In this document: piece after piece, positions 1 through 11,001 of the stretch | How the letters are laid out: every line of letters begins with the position of its first letter | How positions within the stretch are numbered: the first letter of the stretch is position 1 | Origin: Kytococcus schroeteri | Lineage (GTDB): Bacteria > Actinomycetota > Actinomycetes > Actinomycetales > Dermatophilaceae | Length of the DNA stretch: 64,000 bases | Direction of reading: 5' to 3' | Assembly (NCBI RefSeq): GCF_002847825.1 | Contig: NZ_PKIZ01000016.1 | Span: 1-64,000 of the forward strand | Position numbers and translations under genes: made by a program | The notes under the pieces: generated by a model | Told to the model about the DNA's origin: nothing | What the model saw: only the letters and a program-made list of their open reading frames with translations | The model's database searches: none

Positions 1-78
1 CTTCTGGTCGGGTCGGTGTAGGAACCCCCATCATCAGGGGACCTCGACCCCTACCTCGACCCGGTCACACCACCACTG

Positions 79-264
79 CTACACCCTCAGATCGGAAGAG
101 CCACTTGTCATCAGAGGGACAGGCCGTTCAGCCGGAGCCGTGACCGAGGGCGGTGCCTCCGCGTGACGTGGCTCGACCATTGGCGCACATGCGGCATGGG
201 CGCCGACAGGGGCCGCCGCCCATGCCGCTACTACAGCCAGCGCAGCAAACAACTTTGTTCTCAT
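79..264 (-). CDS. small secreted protein, 61 aa, unknown
   Basis: I do not recognise this protein. It opens with a clear Sec signal peptide: Met-Arg-Thr-Lys, a hydrophobic run of about 18 residues rich in Ala, Val and Leu, and an Ala-His-Ala cleavage site near residue 24. The mature part is only about 37 residues, is proline-rich and has no motif. A good Shine-Dalgarno (AGAAGGA) lies about ten bases before the ATG, which supports translation. The mature region keeps a single cysteine just after the predicted cleavage site, but it does not form a lipobox. It could be a real short exported peptide or a truncated exported protein. Confidence 0.5.
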   Translation of the reverse strand: MRTKLFAALAVVAAWAAAPVGAHAACAPMVEPRHAEAPPSVTAPAERPVPLMTSGSSDLRV

Positions 265-541
265 GAGTGATCATCCTTCTCATTCCGTTGTGTGCAGAGG
301 GGGACCCCTCCCTCACGAGTCTAGCCACGAGCAAGCCCTGACGCGTAACGATCTGATAACGACGAGGATTGTGATGGGTCACCCTAGGGGTGGCCCGCAC
401 CGGAGACTTCTTTGCGACCGGCGCTAAAAGAGTCCTCACGAATCACGTTCTCTCATCTTGGTCTTGGCAGCATCGTCCTGACGGCGCCCCATGAACAGGC
501 GATGATCGTCAGGTCACGTTGGACCACGACCAAGATCCGAC
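265..541. other. intergenic region without a convincing gene
   Basis: Open frames here lack family resemblance and a ribosome binding site. The segment is less G+C rich than its surroundings. It contains a direct TAACGA repeat near positions 347 and 357 and an imperfect palindrome around 378-396 (GGTCACCC...GGGTGGCC). It presumably includes the promoter of the leftward small secreted gene, but no clear -10 and -35 pair stands out. Confidence 0.4.
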
Positions 542-679
542 GTGAAGCGGGGATGGTTCGACGCCCTGGCCGCCGACGGGAGCGACATCGACCCACTGCA
601 GCAACGCCCCTGGGGCGACCACGACGGTCAGGTCACCGACCGGTACGGGGTGCGCTGGCTCATCGGGTTCCAGGGCTGA
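542..679 (+). pseudogene. C-terminal remnant of a PhnB-like VOC (glyoxalase-fold) protein
   Basis: In the frame ending at the TGA at 677-679, about 45 codons read as the last part of a PhnB/3-demethylubiquinone methyltransferase-like VOC protein. Recognisable pieces are WFDALAADGS, then DPLQQRPWGDHDGQVTDRYG and a final VRWLIGFQG. The frame is closed upstream by a TGA at 503-505, there is no plausible start codon, and the N-terminal two thirds of the usual 130-150 residue protein are missing. This is therefore a decayed gene rather than a functional one. A hairpin terminator follows directly. Confidence 0.7.
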
Positions 680-701
680 CGACCGCTCCGCCCACGCCCG
701 G

Positions 702-750
702 TGCATGGTGAGGCCCCACGGAGTGCGACTCCGCGAGGCCTCACCATGCA
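702..750. terminator. bidirectional hairpin terminator
   Basis: A perfect 14-bp inverted repeat (TGCATGGTGAGGCC / GGCCTCACCATGCA) encloses a second small stem (CGGAGT-GCG-ACTCCG). It sits between the VOC remnant and the converging aldehyde dehydrogenase gene. No U-tract is visible. Confidence 0.75.
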
Positions 751-760
751 TCCACAGGGC

Positions 761-2242
761 TCAGCCCAGCTTCACGTTGACCTGCTTGATCTGGGTGAAG
801 CCCTCGAGCATGCCCTCCAGGGAGGCCTCACGGCCCACACCGGACTCCTTCATGCCGCCGTAGGACTGGCCGGGGATCTGCCCGCCGCCCTGGTTGACTT
901 GCACCCAGCCGGAGTCGATGCGGTGCGCGGTGGTGAGCGCGTCGTCGAGGTTCTTGCTGAACACGTACGCGGCCAGACCGTAGTGCGAGTCGTTGGCCAT
1001 GGCCACCACCTCGTCCACGTCCTTCCACGTGATGACGCTGAGCAGCGGGCCGAAGACCTCCTCGCGGGCCACGCGCCAGGACGGGTCCACCTGGCTGATG
1101 ATGATGGGCGCGTGGAAGAAGCCCGGCTCGCCGACCTGCAGGTCCTCCCGGCCGTCGTACTCCACCTTGACGCCGTCCTCGGCCAGGGCCTCGTCGATGA
1201 AGCCCTGCACGCGGTCGTACTGCTTGGCGTTGATGATGCAGCCGATGTCGGACGCCTCGTCGCGCGGGTCGCCCACCGTCATCGCGCGGGTGCGCTCCAC
1301 CATCTTGGCGAGGAACTCCTCGGCGATGTCCTCGTGCAGGAACACCCGCGAACCCGTGGTGCAGGACTGGCTCTGGCGCGCGAAGCGGGTGGCCAGCATC
1401 ACCTGGTCCACGACCTCGTCGGTGCAGGAGTCCGGGAACACGATGCACGGCGACTTGCCGCCCAGCTCCAGCGAGAGGTGCGCCATGCGGTTGGCCGCCT
1501 TGCCGCCCACCATCTTGCCCACCAGCGAGGAGCCGGTGAACGAGACCTTGTCGACGCCCGGGTGGGTGACCAGGGCCTCGCCGATCTCCGCGCCGTAGCC
1601 GGTGACCACGTTGAGCACACCCGCGGGCAGGAACTCGGCGCACACCTCGGCCATCTTGAGGATGGTCAGCGGGGCGTCCTCGGCCGCCTTGAGCACGATG
1701 GTGTTGCCCGCCGCCAGAGCGGCCGGGGTCTTGAACGCGGCGATGAGCAGCGGCGAGTTCCACGGCAGGATGCCGGCCACCACACCCAGCGGCACGCGCT
1801 GGGTGTACTGGAGGGAGCCGTCGCCGCCGGGCAGCGTGACGCCCTTGACCTCCCCGGCCACACCGGCGAAGTAGCGGAAGAGCGCCACCAGCGTGGCGGC
1901 CTCCGGGCGGGCCTGGGTGCGGATGGCGTTACCAGTGTCCAGGGCGGTCAGCTGGGCCAGATCCTCACTGGCGGCCTCGAGCGCGTCGGCGCACTTCAGC
2001 AGGGCCTTCTGGCGCTCGGCGGAGGGCAGGGCCGCCCACGCGGGGAAGGCCGCACGGGCCGCCTCGACCGCGCGGTCGGCATCGGCCTGCTGGGCACGCG
2101 GCGTGGTGGCGATGGTGACAGTGCGGTCGATGGGGGTGATGACGTCCACCGTGGCGCCGTCCACGGCATCGACCCACTCGCCGCCGATGAACATCTTGTA
2201 CGGGGTGACCTCGAGGGTGGAGAGGTCCTGCAGCTCGGCCAT
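761..2242 (-). CDS. NAD(P)-dependent aldehyde dehydrogenase family protein
   Basis: This 493-aa protein oxidises an aldehyde to the acid with NAD(P)+. It has the full ALDH fold: the N-terminal coenzyme domain with PWNSPLL, the LELGGKSP segment holding the general-base Glu, the nucleophile Cys in SQSCTTGSR, and EEVFGPLLSV near the C terminus. Length is normal for the betaine-aldehyde/5-carboxymethyl-2-hydroxymuconate dehydrogenase branch; the exact substrate cannot be read from sequence. The start was placed at the ATG at 2242 because GGAAGGAG lies seven bases upstream; an upstream extension of the frame is not conserved-looking. It is divergent from a CaiB/BaiF-type CoA-transferase, so the two may share a regulatory region and a catabolic pathway. 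Confidence 0.9.
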   Translation of the reverse strand: MAELQDLSTLEVTPYKMFIGGEWVDAVDGATVDVITPIDRTVTIATTPRAQQADADRAVEAARAAFPAWAALPSAERQKALLKCADALEAASEDLAQLTALDTGNAIRTQARPEAATLVALFRYFAGVAGEVKGVTLPGGDGSLQYTQRVPLGVVAGILPWNSPLLIAAFKTPAALAAGNTIVLKAAEDAPLTILKMAEVCAEFLPAGVLNVVTGYGAEIGEALVTHPGVDKVSFTGSSLVGKMVGGKAANRMAHLSLELGGKSPCIVFPDSCTDEVVDQVMLATRFARQSQSCTTGSRVFLHEDIAEEFLAKMVERTRAMTVGDPRDEASDIGCIINAKQYDRVQGFIDEALAEDGVKVEYDGREDLQVGEPGFFHAPIIISQVDPSWRVAREEVFGPLLSVITWKDVDEVVAMANDSHYGLAAYVFSKNLDDALTTAHRIDSGWVQVNQGGGQIPGQSYGGMKESGVGREASLEGMLEGFTQIKQVNVKLG

Positions 2243-2416
2243 GGGAGCTCCTTCCGCGGGCTCGGCCCGCCGGTCGCCGGGGTGTGACGTGCGTCGCAGG
2301 GAAGTGTGGCAGAGGCACCCACGGCGCCTGTCGCGGGGCCGGGCGGCCGGCGTGGGAGCGCGCCACGTAGCGTGACCCGCGACACAGACCGTCCCCCAGC
2401 ACCCAGGAGGCACTCC

Positions 2417-3604
2417 GTGACCGGCTCACTGCAGGGCATCACCGTCATCGACCTGACCCGGGCCCTGGCCGGCCCGCACGCCGCGCAGATGCTCGGCGAC
2501 CAGGGTGCGCGGGTCATCAAGGTGGAGACCCCCGGCACCGGCGACGACACGCGCTCGTGGGGCCCGCCGTTCGTGGGCGGCGAGGAGCACATCAGCACGT
2601 ACTACCTCTCGTGCAACCGCAACAAGCAGTCCGTGGCGCTGAACCTCAAGGACGAGGCCGACAAGGCCGTGCTGGAGGGCATGGTGCGCAAGGCCGACGT
2701 GCTCATGGAGAACTTCCGCACCGGGGTGATGGACCGCCTGGGCTTCTCGATGGAGCGGCTACTGGAGCTCAACCCACGGCTGGTGGTGCTGAGCATCAGC
2801 GGGTTCGGCCACGACGGCCCCGAGGGCGGGCGGCCGGGCTACGACCAGATCGCGCAGGGCGAGGCCGGGCTCATGAGCCTCACCGGGTCCGGGCCGGACG
2901 ACCCGCAGCGCGTCGGTACCCCCATCGGCGACCTGCTGGCCGGCATCCACGGCGCCTACGGCGTGATGACGGCACTGTTCGAGCGGGAGCGGACCGGCCG
3001 CGGGCAGGTGGTGCGCACCTCGCTGCTGGCCAGCATCGTGGGGGTGCACGCCTTCCAGGGCACGCGCTGGACCGTCGGTCGCGAGGTGCCCGCGGCGCAG
3101 GGCAACCACCACCCGAGCATCACCCCGTACGGCCTGTTCCGCTGCAAGGACGGTGCGGTGCAGATCAGCTGCGGCAACGAGAACCTGTGGCAGAAGCTGT
3201 GCGCCGAGTTCGGGCTCGACCCGGCCGCCGAGGGCATGGCCACCAACGCCGAGCGCAACGCGCACCGCCCGGCCGTCATCGAGGCGGTGGAGGCAGCGTT
3301 CGCCGAGCACACCGGCGAGGAGCTGCTGACCCGCCTGGGCGCGGCGGGCGTGCCCAGCGGCAAGGTGCGCACGCTGGACGAGGTGTACGCCTGGGAGCAG
3401 ACCCGCTCGCAGGGCCTGGTGGCCACCGTGGACCACCCGGTGCTGGGCGAGGTGGAGCTGCCCGGCCCGCCGCTGCGCTTCTTCGACGTCACCGGCGAGG
3501 GCGAGGCGCGTCGCGAGGTGGAGACCACGTGGACCACGCACACCGCACCCCCGGCCCTGGACGCCGACGCCGAGGCCGTGCGCGCCTGGGCCCTGGAGTG
3601 CTGA
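2417..3604 (+). CDS. family III (CaiB/BaiF) CoA-transferase
   Basis: This 395-aa protein moves CoA between carboxylic acids, forming an acyl-aspartyl anhydride on the enzyme. Family signatures are the N-terminal TVIDLTRALAGPHAAQMLGD and VIKVETPGTGDDTR, the KAD/ENFRTGVMDRLG segment and the LVVLSISGFGHDGP block. The start is the GTG at 2417, which has a perfect AGGAGG six bases upstream; the open frame reaches further back but without a ribosome site. It lies 174 bases from the divergently transcribed aldehyde dehydrogenase. The substrate is unknown; formyl-, succinyl- or carnitine-CoA type transferases are all possible. Confidence 0.9.
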   Translation: MTGSLQGITVIDLTRALAGPHAAQMLGDQGARVIKVETPGTGDDTRSWGPPFVGGEEHISTYYLSCNRNKQSVALNLKDEADKAVLEGMVRKADVLMENFRTGVMDRLGFSMERLLELNPRLVVLSISGFGHDGPEGGRPGYDQIAQGEAGLMSLTGSGPDDPQRVGTPIGDLLAGIHGAYGVMTALFERERTGRGQVVRTSLLASIVGVHAFQGTRWTVGREVPAAQGNHHPSITPYGLFRCKDGAVQISCGNENLWQKLCAEFGLDPAAEGMATNAERNAHRPAVIEAVEAAFAEHTGEELLTRLGAAGVPSGKVRTLDEVYAWEQTRSQGLVATVDHPVLGEVELPGPPLRFFDVTGEGEARREVETTWTTHTAPPALDADAEAVRAWALEC

Positions 3605-3607
3605 GCG

Positions 3608-3997
3608 TCAGGCAGGCAGGACCCGCACACCGCGCTCCACGGCCACCTGGGCGAGCCGTCGGTCGAAGGTGACCAGTGGCTCGCCCTGCCGTTCGGCGCA
3701 CTGGAGCACCACACAGTCCGGCATCCGCAGGCCCGACTCGGCGCGCAGCCGCGCGAGCGCCATCGGGTCGCCCGCCGCAGGCGCCATCTCGACCCCCAGC
3801 TCGTCGAGGACGGCCGCCGCGCGGGCCGCGGTGCCGGCCCGAGCGTGGGCCACGAACGCCTCGGCGAGGGTCAGCTCCGGCATCCGCAGCGGCTCACCAG
3901 CCGCCTCGGCCAGGACGTCCACGGCGTCGGCGTGGTGGGCGCCCTCCGCATTGAGGGCAGCGATGACCACGTTGGCGTCGAGGATCACTCCGGCCAC
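3608..3997 (-). CDS. PIN-domain ribonuclease toxin (VapC-like)
   Basis: This 129-aa PIN-domain protein is probably the RNase toxin of a type II toxin-antitoxin pair. The N terminus VILDANVVIAAL carries the first acidic residue, LTLAEAFVAH the conserved Glu, and LRMPDCVVLQCA followed by LVTFDRRLA the C-terminal acidic residues. All the usual metal-binding positions appear present, so it looks intact. It starts inside the last 13 bases of the upstream antitoxin frame, the typical coupled arrangement. It converges on the CoA-transferase with only three bases between stop codons. Confidence 0.85.
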   Translation of the reverse strand: MAGVILDANVVIAALNAEGAHHADAVDVLAEAAGEPLRMPELTLAEAFVAHARAGTAARAAAVLDELGVEMAPAAGDPMALARLRAESGLRMPDCVVLQCAERQGEPLVTFDRRLAQVAVERGVRVLPA

Positions 3998-4251
3998 TCC
4001 GCATCGCGCTGGGTCCTGAGCCGGCTGCTGTCCCCCACCCCGGCCAGGTGACCGCCGGCGACCTCCAGCAGGCGTCGCCGCCGCTCGGCCTCCACCCCCT
4101 CGTCCACCGCGAGGCGGCGCCCGCCCTCCACCGCCAGACGCGCCACGAGCTGCCCGCGGGACAGGTCCGGCCAGCGGCGGGCGGCGTGGTCGAGGGCCTG
4201 ACCGAGCTCGTCGGACTCGGTGACGAGGTGGCGCGGACGTGTGGTGGGCAT
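3985..4251 (-). CDS. VapB-like antitoxin
   Basis: This 88-aa protein precedes and overlaps the PIN-domain toxin by 13 bases, which is the main evidence that it is the cognate antitoxin. It is rich in Arg, Glu and Leu, with a helical middle (residues 14-60) and a charged C-terminal tail suited to wrapping the toxin. The start is the ATG at 4251, preceded by a GAGGG ribosome site; the open frame continues upstream into sequence that does not look coding. Such antitoxins usually repress their own promoter, which would lie at about 4252-4300. Confidence 0.7.
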   Translation of the reverse strand: MPTTRPRHLVTESDELGQALDHAARRWPDLSRGQLVARLAVEGGRRLAVDEGVEAERRRRLLEVAGGHLAGVGDSSRLRTQRDAEWPE

Positions 4252-4388
4252 GCCCTCAGGGTATCCCCAGGGACGTCGGTGTAACACCCAGCATCCACAG
4301 GTTCCCCGGCTGAGCAGGCGGGGCTCCGGGGCAGGCCGGTCGGCGTGATGGGATGGGGAGCACACCCCCTCGATCCCAAGGAGTCGCC

Positions 4389-5435
4389 ATGCGTGCACTG
4401 GCCAAGACCGAGCCCGGACCCGGGCTGCAGCTCATCGACGCCCCGGAGCCCACCACCGGCCCCGGTCAGGTGAAGATCCGGGTGGAGCGCGCCGGCCTGT
4501 GCGGCACGGACCTGCACCTGGAGGGCTGGGACGAGTGGGCCGAGGGCGCCATGAACCTGCCCCAGGTGATCGGTCACGAGTTCTACGGCGAGATCGTGGA
4601 GTTGGGCGACGGCGTGGAGGCCCGCGGCGACCTGAAGGTCGGCGACAAGGTCTCCGGCGAGGGCCACATCGTCTGCGGCGTGTGCCGCAACTGCCGGGCC
4701 GGCGCGCGCCACCTGTGCCGCAACACCATCGGCGTGGGGGTGAACCGCGACGGCGCGTTCGCCGACTACGTGGTGATCCCCGCCGACAACGCGTGGGTGC
4801 AGCCCGAGTGGGTGGACGCCGACCTGGGTGCCCTGTTCGACCCGCTGGGCAACGCCGTGCACACCGCCCTGAAGTTCCCGCTGGCCGCCGAGGACGTGCT
4901 CGTGACCGGCTCCGGCCCCATCGGCGTGATGGCGGTGGCCGTGGCCCAGGCCGTGGGCGCCCGCTACGTGGTGGCCACCGACATCAGCGACGAGCGCCTG
5001 GAGCTGGCCAAGGCGGCCGGTGCCGACCGCGTGGTGAACGTGTCGCACGAGCGCATCGCCGACGCGATGAAGCCGCTGGGCATGAAGGAGGGCTTCGACG
5101 TCTGTCTGGAGATGTCCGGCTTCGGCTCGGCCGTGCAGGAGGCCATCGACACGATGAACCACGGCGGCCGCATCGCGATGCTGGGCCTGCCGGGTACCGG
5201 CTACGAGGTGGACTGGGGCAAGGTCATCACCCACATGCTCACCCTGCAGGGCATCTACGGCCGCGAGATGTTCGAGACCTGGTACAAGATGACCCAGCTG
5301 CTGCAGGACAACGAGCAGCTGGTGACCGCCGTGCGCAGCGTGGTGACCCACAAGTTCGCCGCCGAGGACTGGCAGGAGGCCTTCGCCACCGCCCGCTCGG
5401 GCAAGTGCGGCAAGGTCCTGCTGGACTGGAGCTGA
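4389..5435 (+). CDS. tdh: L-threonine 3-dehydrogenase
   Basis: The enzyme oxidises L-threonine to 2-amino-3-ketobutyrate with NAD+, the first step of threonine conversion to glycine. This 348-aa medium-chain, zinc-dependent dehydrogenase has the catalytic zinc Cys in GLCGTDLHL, the GHEFYGEI block, and the structural zinc cluster CGVCRNCRAGARHLC. The Rossmann glycines are in VTGSGPIGVMAVAVAQ. The start has AAGGAG five bases upstream. The partner kbl lies about 6 kb away on the same strand rather than in an operon with tdh, and xthA follows three bases after the stop. Related polyol dehydrogenases are the main alternative, but the Tdh match is good. Confidence 0.88.
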   Translation: MRALAKTEPGPGLQLIDAPEPTTGPGQVKIRVERAGLCGTDLHLEGWDEWAEGAMNLPQVIGHEFYGEIVELGDGVEARGDLKVGDKVSGEGHIVCGVCRNCRAGARHLCRNTIGVGVNRDGAFADYVVIPADNAWVQPEWVDADLGALFDPLGNAVHTALKFPLAAEDVLVTGSGPIGVMAVAVAQAVGARYVVATDISDERLELAKAAGADRVVNVSHERIADAMKPLGMKEGFDVCLEMSGFGSAVQEAIDTMNHGGRIAMLGLPGTGYEVDWGKVITHMLTLQGIYGREMFETWYKMTQLLQDNEQLVTAVRSVVTHKFAAEDWQEAFATARSGKCGKVLLDWS

Positions 5436-5438
5436 GCC

Positions 5439-6368
5439 GTGGCGCTGCGCATCGCGAGCTTCAACGTCAACGGCATCCGGGCCTGCCAGAAGCGCGGCTT
5501 CGAGGGGTGGCTGGAACGCCGCGACCCCGACGTGGTGGCGCTGCAGGAGGTGCGCTGCCCGGTCGCCCAGCTGCCGTTGGAGGTGTTCGGCGACCGGTAC
5601 CTGACCTACGACGCCGGCACCGCCGCCGGCCGCAACGGCGTGGCCCTGCTGACGCGGGTGCGTCCGGCCGCCGTGCGCACCTTCGGCGAGCCCGTGCTGC
5701 AGCGCGCCCCGGGTGAGGACCACGTGGACCTCGTGCCGGCCGATGCCGGGCCCACCCTGCCGCGGGAGCTCAAGGAGTTCGCCGGCGAGGGCCGGTACGT
5801 GGAAGTGGACCTGGCCGACGCGCCGCTGACGGTGGCCTCGCTCTACCTGCCCAAGGGCGGCCTGCCGGCGGACCTGCAGGAGAAGATGGCCGGCCGCATG
5901 CGCGAGGAGCCCGACGGCGGTGCCAAGTACGAGCGCAAGATGCGCTTCCTGGCCGGGTTCGCCAAGCAGCTGGACCGCTCCCGGAGGGCCGCGAAGGCCG
6001 CCGGGCGCGAGTTCCTGGTGATGGGCGACTTCAACGTGGCCCACGAGAAGCTCGACGTGAGGAACTGGCGGGGCAACAAGAACTCCGAGGGCTTCCTGCC
6101 CGAGGAGCGCGAGTGGTTCGGCTCGATCCTCTCGCCGCGCACCCTCGTGGACGTGGTGCGCTCGAAGCACCCGGACACCGAGGGCCCGTACGCGTGGTGG
6201 TCGTGGATGGGGCAGGCCTTCGAGCGCGACACCGGGTGGCGCATCGACTACCACCTGGCCTCCCCCGCCCTGGCCCGTGCCGCCGTGACCGCGGGTGTGG
6301 ACAAGGAGCCCAGCCGCGCGGAGCGGCTCAGCGACCACGCGCCGGTGGTCGTGGACTACGAGCTCTGA
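5439..6368 (+). CDS. xthA: exodeoxyribonuclease III
   Basis: This 309-aa enzyme of the endonuclease/exonuclease/phosphatase fold cleaves DNA at abasic sites and removes 3' blocks in base-excision repair. The N terminus RIASFNVNGIRACQKRG and ALQEVRC carries the metal-binding Asn and Glu. FLVMGDFNVAHEKLDV holds the catalytic Asp-Asn pair, and LSDHAPVVVDY is the C-terminal Asp-His. It starts with GTG three bases after the tdh stop, so the two are probably co-transcribed. Its C terminus converges with gapB across a terminator. Confidence 0.9.
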   Translation: MALRIASFNVNGIRACQKRGFEGWLERRDPDVVALQEVRCPVAQLPLEVFGDRYLTYDAGTAAGRNGVALLTRVRPAAVRTFGEPVLQRAPGEDHVDLVPADAGPTLPRELKEFAGEGRYVEVDLADAPLTVASLYLPKGGLPADLQEKMAGRMREEPDGGAKYERKMRFLAGFAKQLDRSRRAAKAAGREFLVMGDFNVAHEKLDVRNWRGNKNSEGFLPEEREWFGSILSPRTLVDVVRSKHPDTEGPYAWWSWMGQAFERDTGWRIDYHLASPALARAAVTAGVDKEPSRAERLSDHAPVVVDYEL

Positions 6369-6419
6369 GGGGCACCCACCGGGCGCGCGACCGCAGGGGC
6401 ACCCCACCGGGCACGACGA

Positions 6420-6453
6420 AGGGGGCCGGCCACCACCAGGTGACTGGCCCCCT
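6420..6453. terminator. hairpin terminator between xthA and gapB
   Basis: The inverted repeat AGGGGGCC / GGCCCCCT with an 18-base loop lies between two converging genes and can serve both. Confidence 0.7.
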
Positions 6454-6468
6454 CTCGCGTGCGCTGCG

Positions 6469-7896
<1,428 letters not shown>

Positions 7897-8021
7897 GTCG
7901 TGTCCCGTCCTTCGTGGTGCGAGTGTGGTCAACCGGCCGCGCCCGTGTGGTGGCGGCCACCGGCGATCCTACCGACCCCCGTACCGGCTCCCCCGGCCCG
8001 ACACAGCCCGCAGTGCGGGGC

Positions 8022-8027
8022 CAGAAT
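8022..8027 (+). promoter_or_regulatory. -10 box (CAGAAT) of a leaderless transcript
   Basis: CAGAAT ends seven bases before the ATG at 8035, so transcription would begin at or near the start codon. This spacing matches several other genes in the window and supports 8035 over the in-frame ATG at 8026. Confidence 0.45.
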
Positions 8028-8034
8028 GGGGCGC

Positions 8035-8355
8035 ATGATCCTCATCAACGTGAAGTTCCCCGTCAAGCCCGAGCACGCCGACGACTGGCCGGAGATCAGC
8101 CGCCCGTTCACCGAGGCCACGCGTGCCGAGCCGGGCAACAAGTGGTTCGAGTGGTCGCGCAGCGTGGAGGACCCGAACACCTACGTGCTCATCGAGGCGT
8201 TCACCGACGAGGGCGCCGAGCCGCACGTGAACTCCGAGCACTTCAAGCAGATGCAGGCCGAGTTCCCGCAGTACCTCGCCGCGACCCCGCAGATCGTCAG
8301 CGAGCAGGTGGAGTCCGAGGGCTGGGGCCCCATGGGCGAGATCCAGGTGGACTGA
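8035..8355 (+). CDS. antibiotic biosynthesis monooxygenase (ABM) family protein
   Basis: This 106-aa single-domain ABM protein resembles the putative quinol monooxygenases. It starts with ILINVKFPVKPEHADDW, continues with EPGNKWFEWSRSVEDPN and ends the core with VLIEAFTDEGAEPHVNSEHF, the typical dimeric ferredoxin-like fold with a conserved His region. It probably acts on a small aromatic or quinone without a cofactor, but the substrate is not readable. An in-frame ATG at 8026 would add three residues. It is a single-gene unit flanked by gapB (divergent) and a strong terminator. Confidence 0.8.
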   Translation: MILINVKFPVKPEHADDWPEISRPFTEATRAEPGNKWFEWSRSVEDPNTYVLIEAFTDEGAEPHVNSEHFKQMQAEFPQYLAATPQIVSEQVESEGWGPMGEIQVD

Positions 8356-8371
8356 GCGCCACCCCCATCGC

Positions 8372-8410
8372 CAAGGAGCGGCACGCCGGCACTCGGTGTG
8401 CCGCTCCTTG
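8372..8410 (+). terminator. hairpin terminator, 13-bp perfect stem
   Basis: CAAGGAGCGGCAC pairs perfectly with GTGCCGCTCCTTG across a 13-base loop, just after the monooxygenase gene and before the argF promoter. Confidence 0.8.
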
Positions 8411-8467
8411 CGCACGAGCCCCGCCGCCCGGTGGACGCGAGCGCGTGACCGAGGACGCGCACCCGGA

Positions 8468-8498
8468 TTGTGAATGTTCATGCCATGCCATGTAAGGT
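8468..8498 (+). promoter_or_regulatory. argF promoter and candidate operator
   Basis: TAAGGT at 8493-8498 sits eight bases before the argF ATG and is a good -10 box for a leaderless transcript; TTGTGA at 8468 is a weak -35 with a long 19-base spacer. Between them lies the short palindrome TGAATGTTCA and a run of CATGC repeats (CATGCCATGCCATG), continuing as CATGCGTCATG across the start. TGAAT...TTCA resembles half of the ARG box bound by ArgR, which is inference only. Confidence 0.45.
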
Positions 8499-8506
8499 CA
8501 TGCGTC

Positions 8507-9436
8507 ATGACCCGCCACTTCCTCCGCGACGACGACCTCACCCCGGCCGAGCAGGCCGAGGTGCTGGCCCTCGCCGCGACCCTGAAGGCAGACCCCTTCG
8601 GACCCAAGCCGCTCGCGGGCCCGGTGACCGTCGCGACCATCTACGACCGACCCACCCTCCGTACGCAGCTGTCCTTCGCAGCCGGCGTCGCGGAGCTGGG
8701 CGGCCACGAGTTCGCCATCGACGCCGGACTGGCCGCCGCCGGAACCCGCGAGTCCATCGCGGACGTGGCCCGCGTCATCGGACGTCAGGCCGGCGCGATG
8801 GTGTGGCGCACGCCAATGCAGGCCGACGTGGAGGAGATGGCCCGGTACGCCGGCGTGCCGGTGGTCAACGCCCTGACCGACGACTTCCACCCCTGCCAGC
8901 TGCTGGCCGACCTGCAGACCATCGCCGAGCACCAGGACGGGTTGCACGGGCAGACGGTGGCCTTCCTCGGCGACGCGGCCTGCAACATGGGCAACTCGTG
9001 GGTGCTCGCCGGCGCCACCGCCGGGCTCCACGTGCGCCTCTCCGGCCCCGAGGGCTACCTGCCGGACCCCGACGTGGTGGCCCGTGGGCAGGAGATCGCC
9101 GCCACCACCGGCGGCTCGGTCACCCTCGTGGACGACCCCGTCGAGGCCGTGACCGGTGCCGACGTGGTGGTCACCGACACCTGGGTGAGCATGGGCAAGG
9201 AGGACGAGAAGGCCGAGCGCGTGGCAACCTTCGGCCCGTGGGCGCTCACCCCCGAGCTGCTCGCCCACGCGGCCGACCACGCCATCGTCATGCACTGCCT
9301 GCCCGCCTACCGTGGGGTGGAGATCGCCGCCGAGGTGATCGACGGCCCACAGAGCGCGGTCTGGGACGAGGCCGAGAACCGCCGCCACGCCCAGAAGGCG
9401 ATCCTGACCTGGCTGTGGGAGCACCGCGCCGACTGA
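8507..9436 (+). CDS. argF: ornithine carbamoyltransferase
   Basis: The enzyme makes citrulline from ornithine and carbamoyl phosphate in arginine synthesis. This 309-aa protein has the OTC signatures HPCQLLADLQTI, DTWVSMG (ornithine contact) and MHCLPAYRG, which separate it from aspartate transcarbamoylases. The first carbamoyl-phosphate motif is unusual: where the family has Ser-Thr-Arg-Thr-Arg, this one reads Thr-Leu-Arg-Thr-Gln (residues 50-54). The rest resembles actinobacterial ArgF closely, starting with TRHFLRDDDLTPAEQAEVL. argG follows after 60 bases, and no other arg genes or argR lie in the window. Confidence 0.9.
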   Translation: MTRHFLRDDDLTPAEQAEVLALAATLKADPFGPKPLAGPVTVATIYDRPTLRTQLSFAAGVAELGGHEFAIDAGLAAAGTRESIADVARVIGRQAGAMVWRTPMQADVEEMARYAGVPVVNALTDDFHPCQLLADLQTIAEHQDGLHGQTVAFLGDAACNMGNSWVLAGATAGLHVRLSGPEGYLPDPDVVARGQEIAATTGGSVTLVDDPVEAVTGADVVVTDTWVSMGKEDEKAERVATFGPWALTPELLAHAADHAIVMHCLPAYRGVEIAAEVIDGPQSAVWDEAENRRHAQKAILTWLWEHRAD

Positions 9437-9472
9437 CCCGGCGCCGCTCCCCCACCACCCGAGACCCCCTGA

Positions 9473-10930
<1,458 letters not shown>

Positions 10931-10955
10931 GCGACGACCCCGTCAGGAGGGGTGA

Positions 10956-10986
10956 GGGAGCGGCCACCGAGGGGGTGGCCGCTCCC
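10956..10986 (+). terminator. argG terminator, 13-bp perfect stem
   Basis: GGGAGCGGCCACC pairs with GGTGGCCGCTCCC around a five-base loop, 25 bases after the argG stop. Confidence 0.85.
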
Positions 10987-11001
10987 GCGCGGTGGGGGGA
11001 G

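Noticed and set aside
2306-2416. Upstream extension of the CoA-transferase frame to the ATG at 2306
   Set aside because: The added 37 residues are Arg/Gly/Pro-rich with no family resemblance, and the GTG at 2417 has a perfect AGGAGG.
3894-6407. An 837-codon minus-strand frame over tdh and xthA
   Set aside because: Its His/Gly/Val-rich sequence mirrors the coding strand of tdh and xthA, which have clear motifs and ribosome sites.
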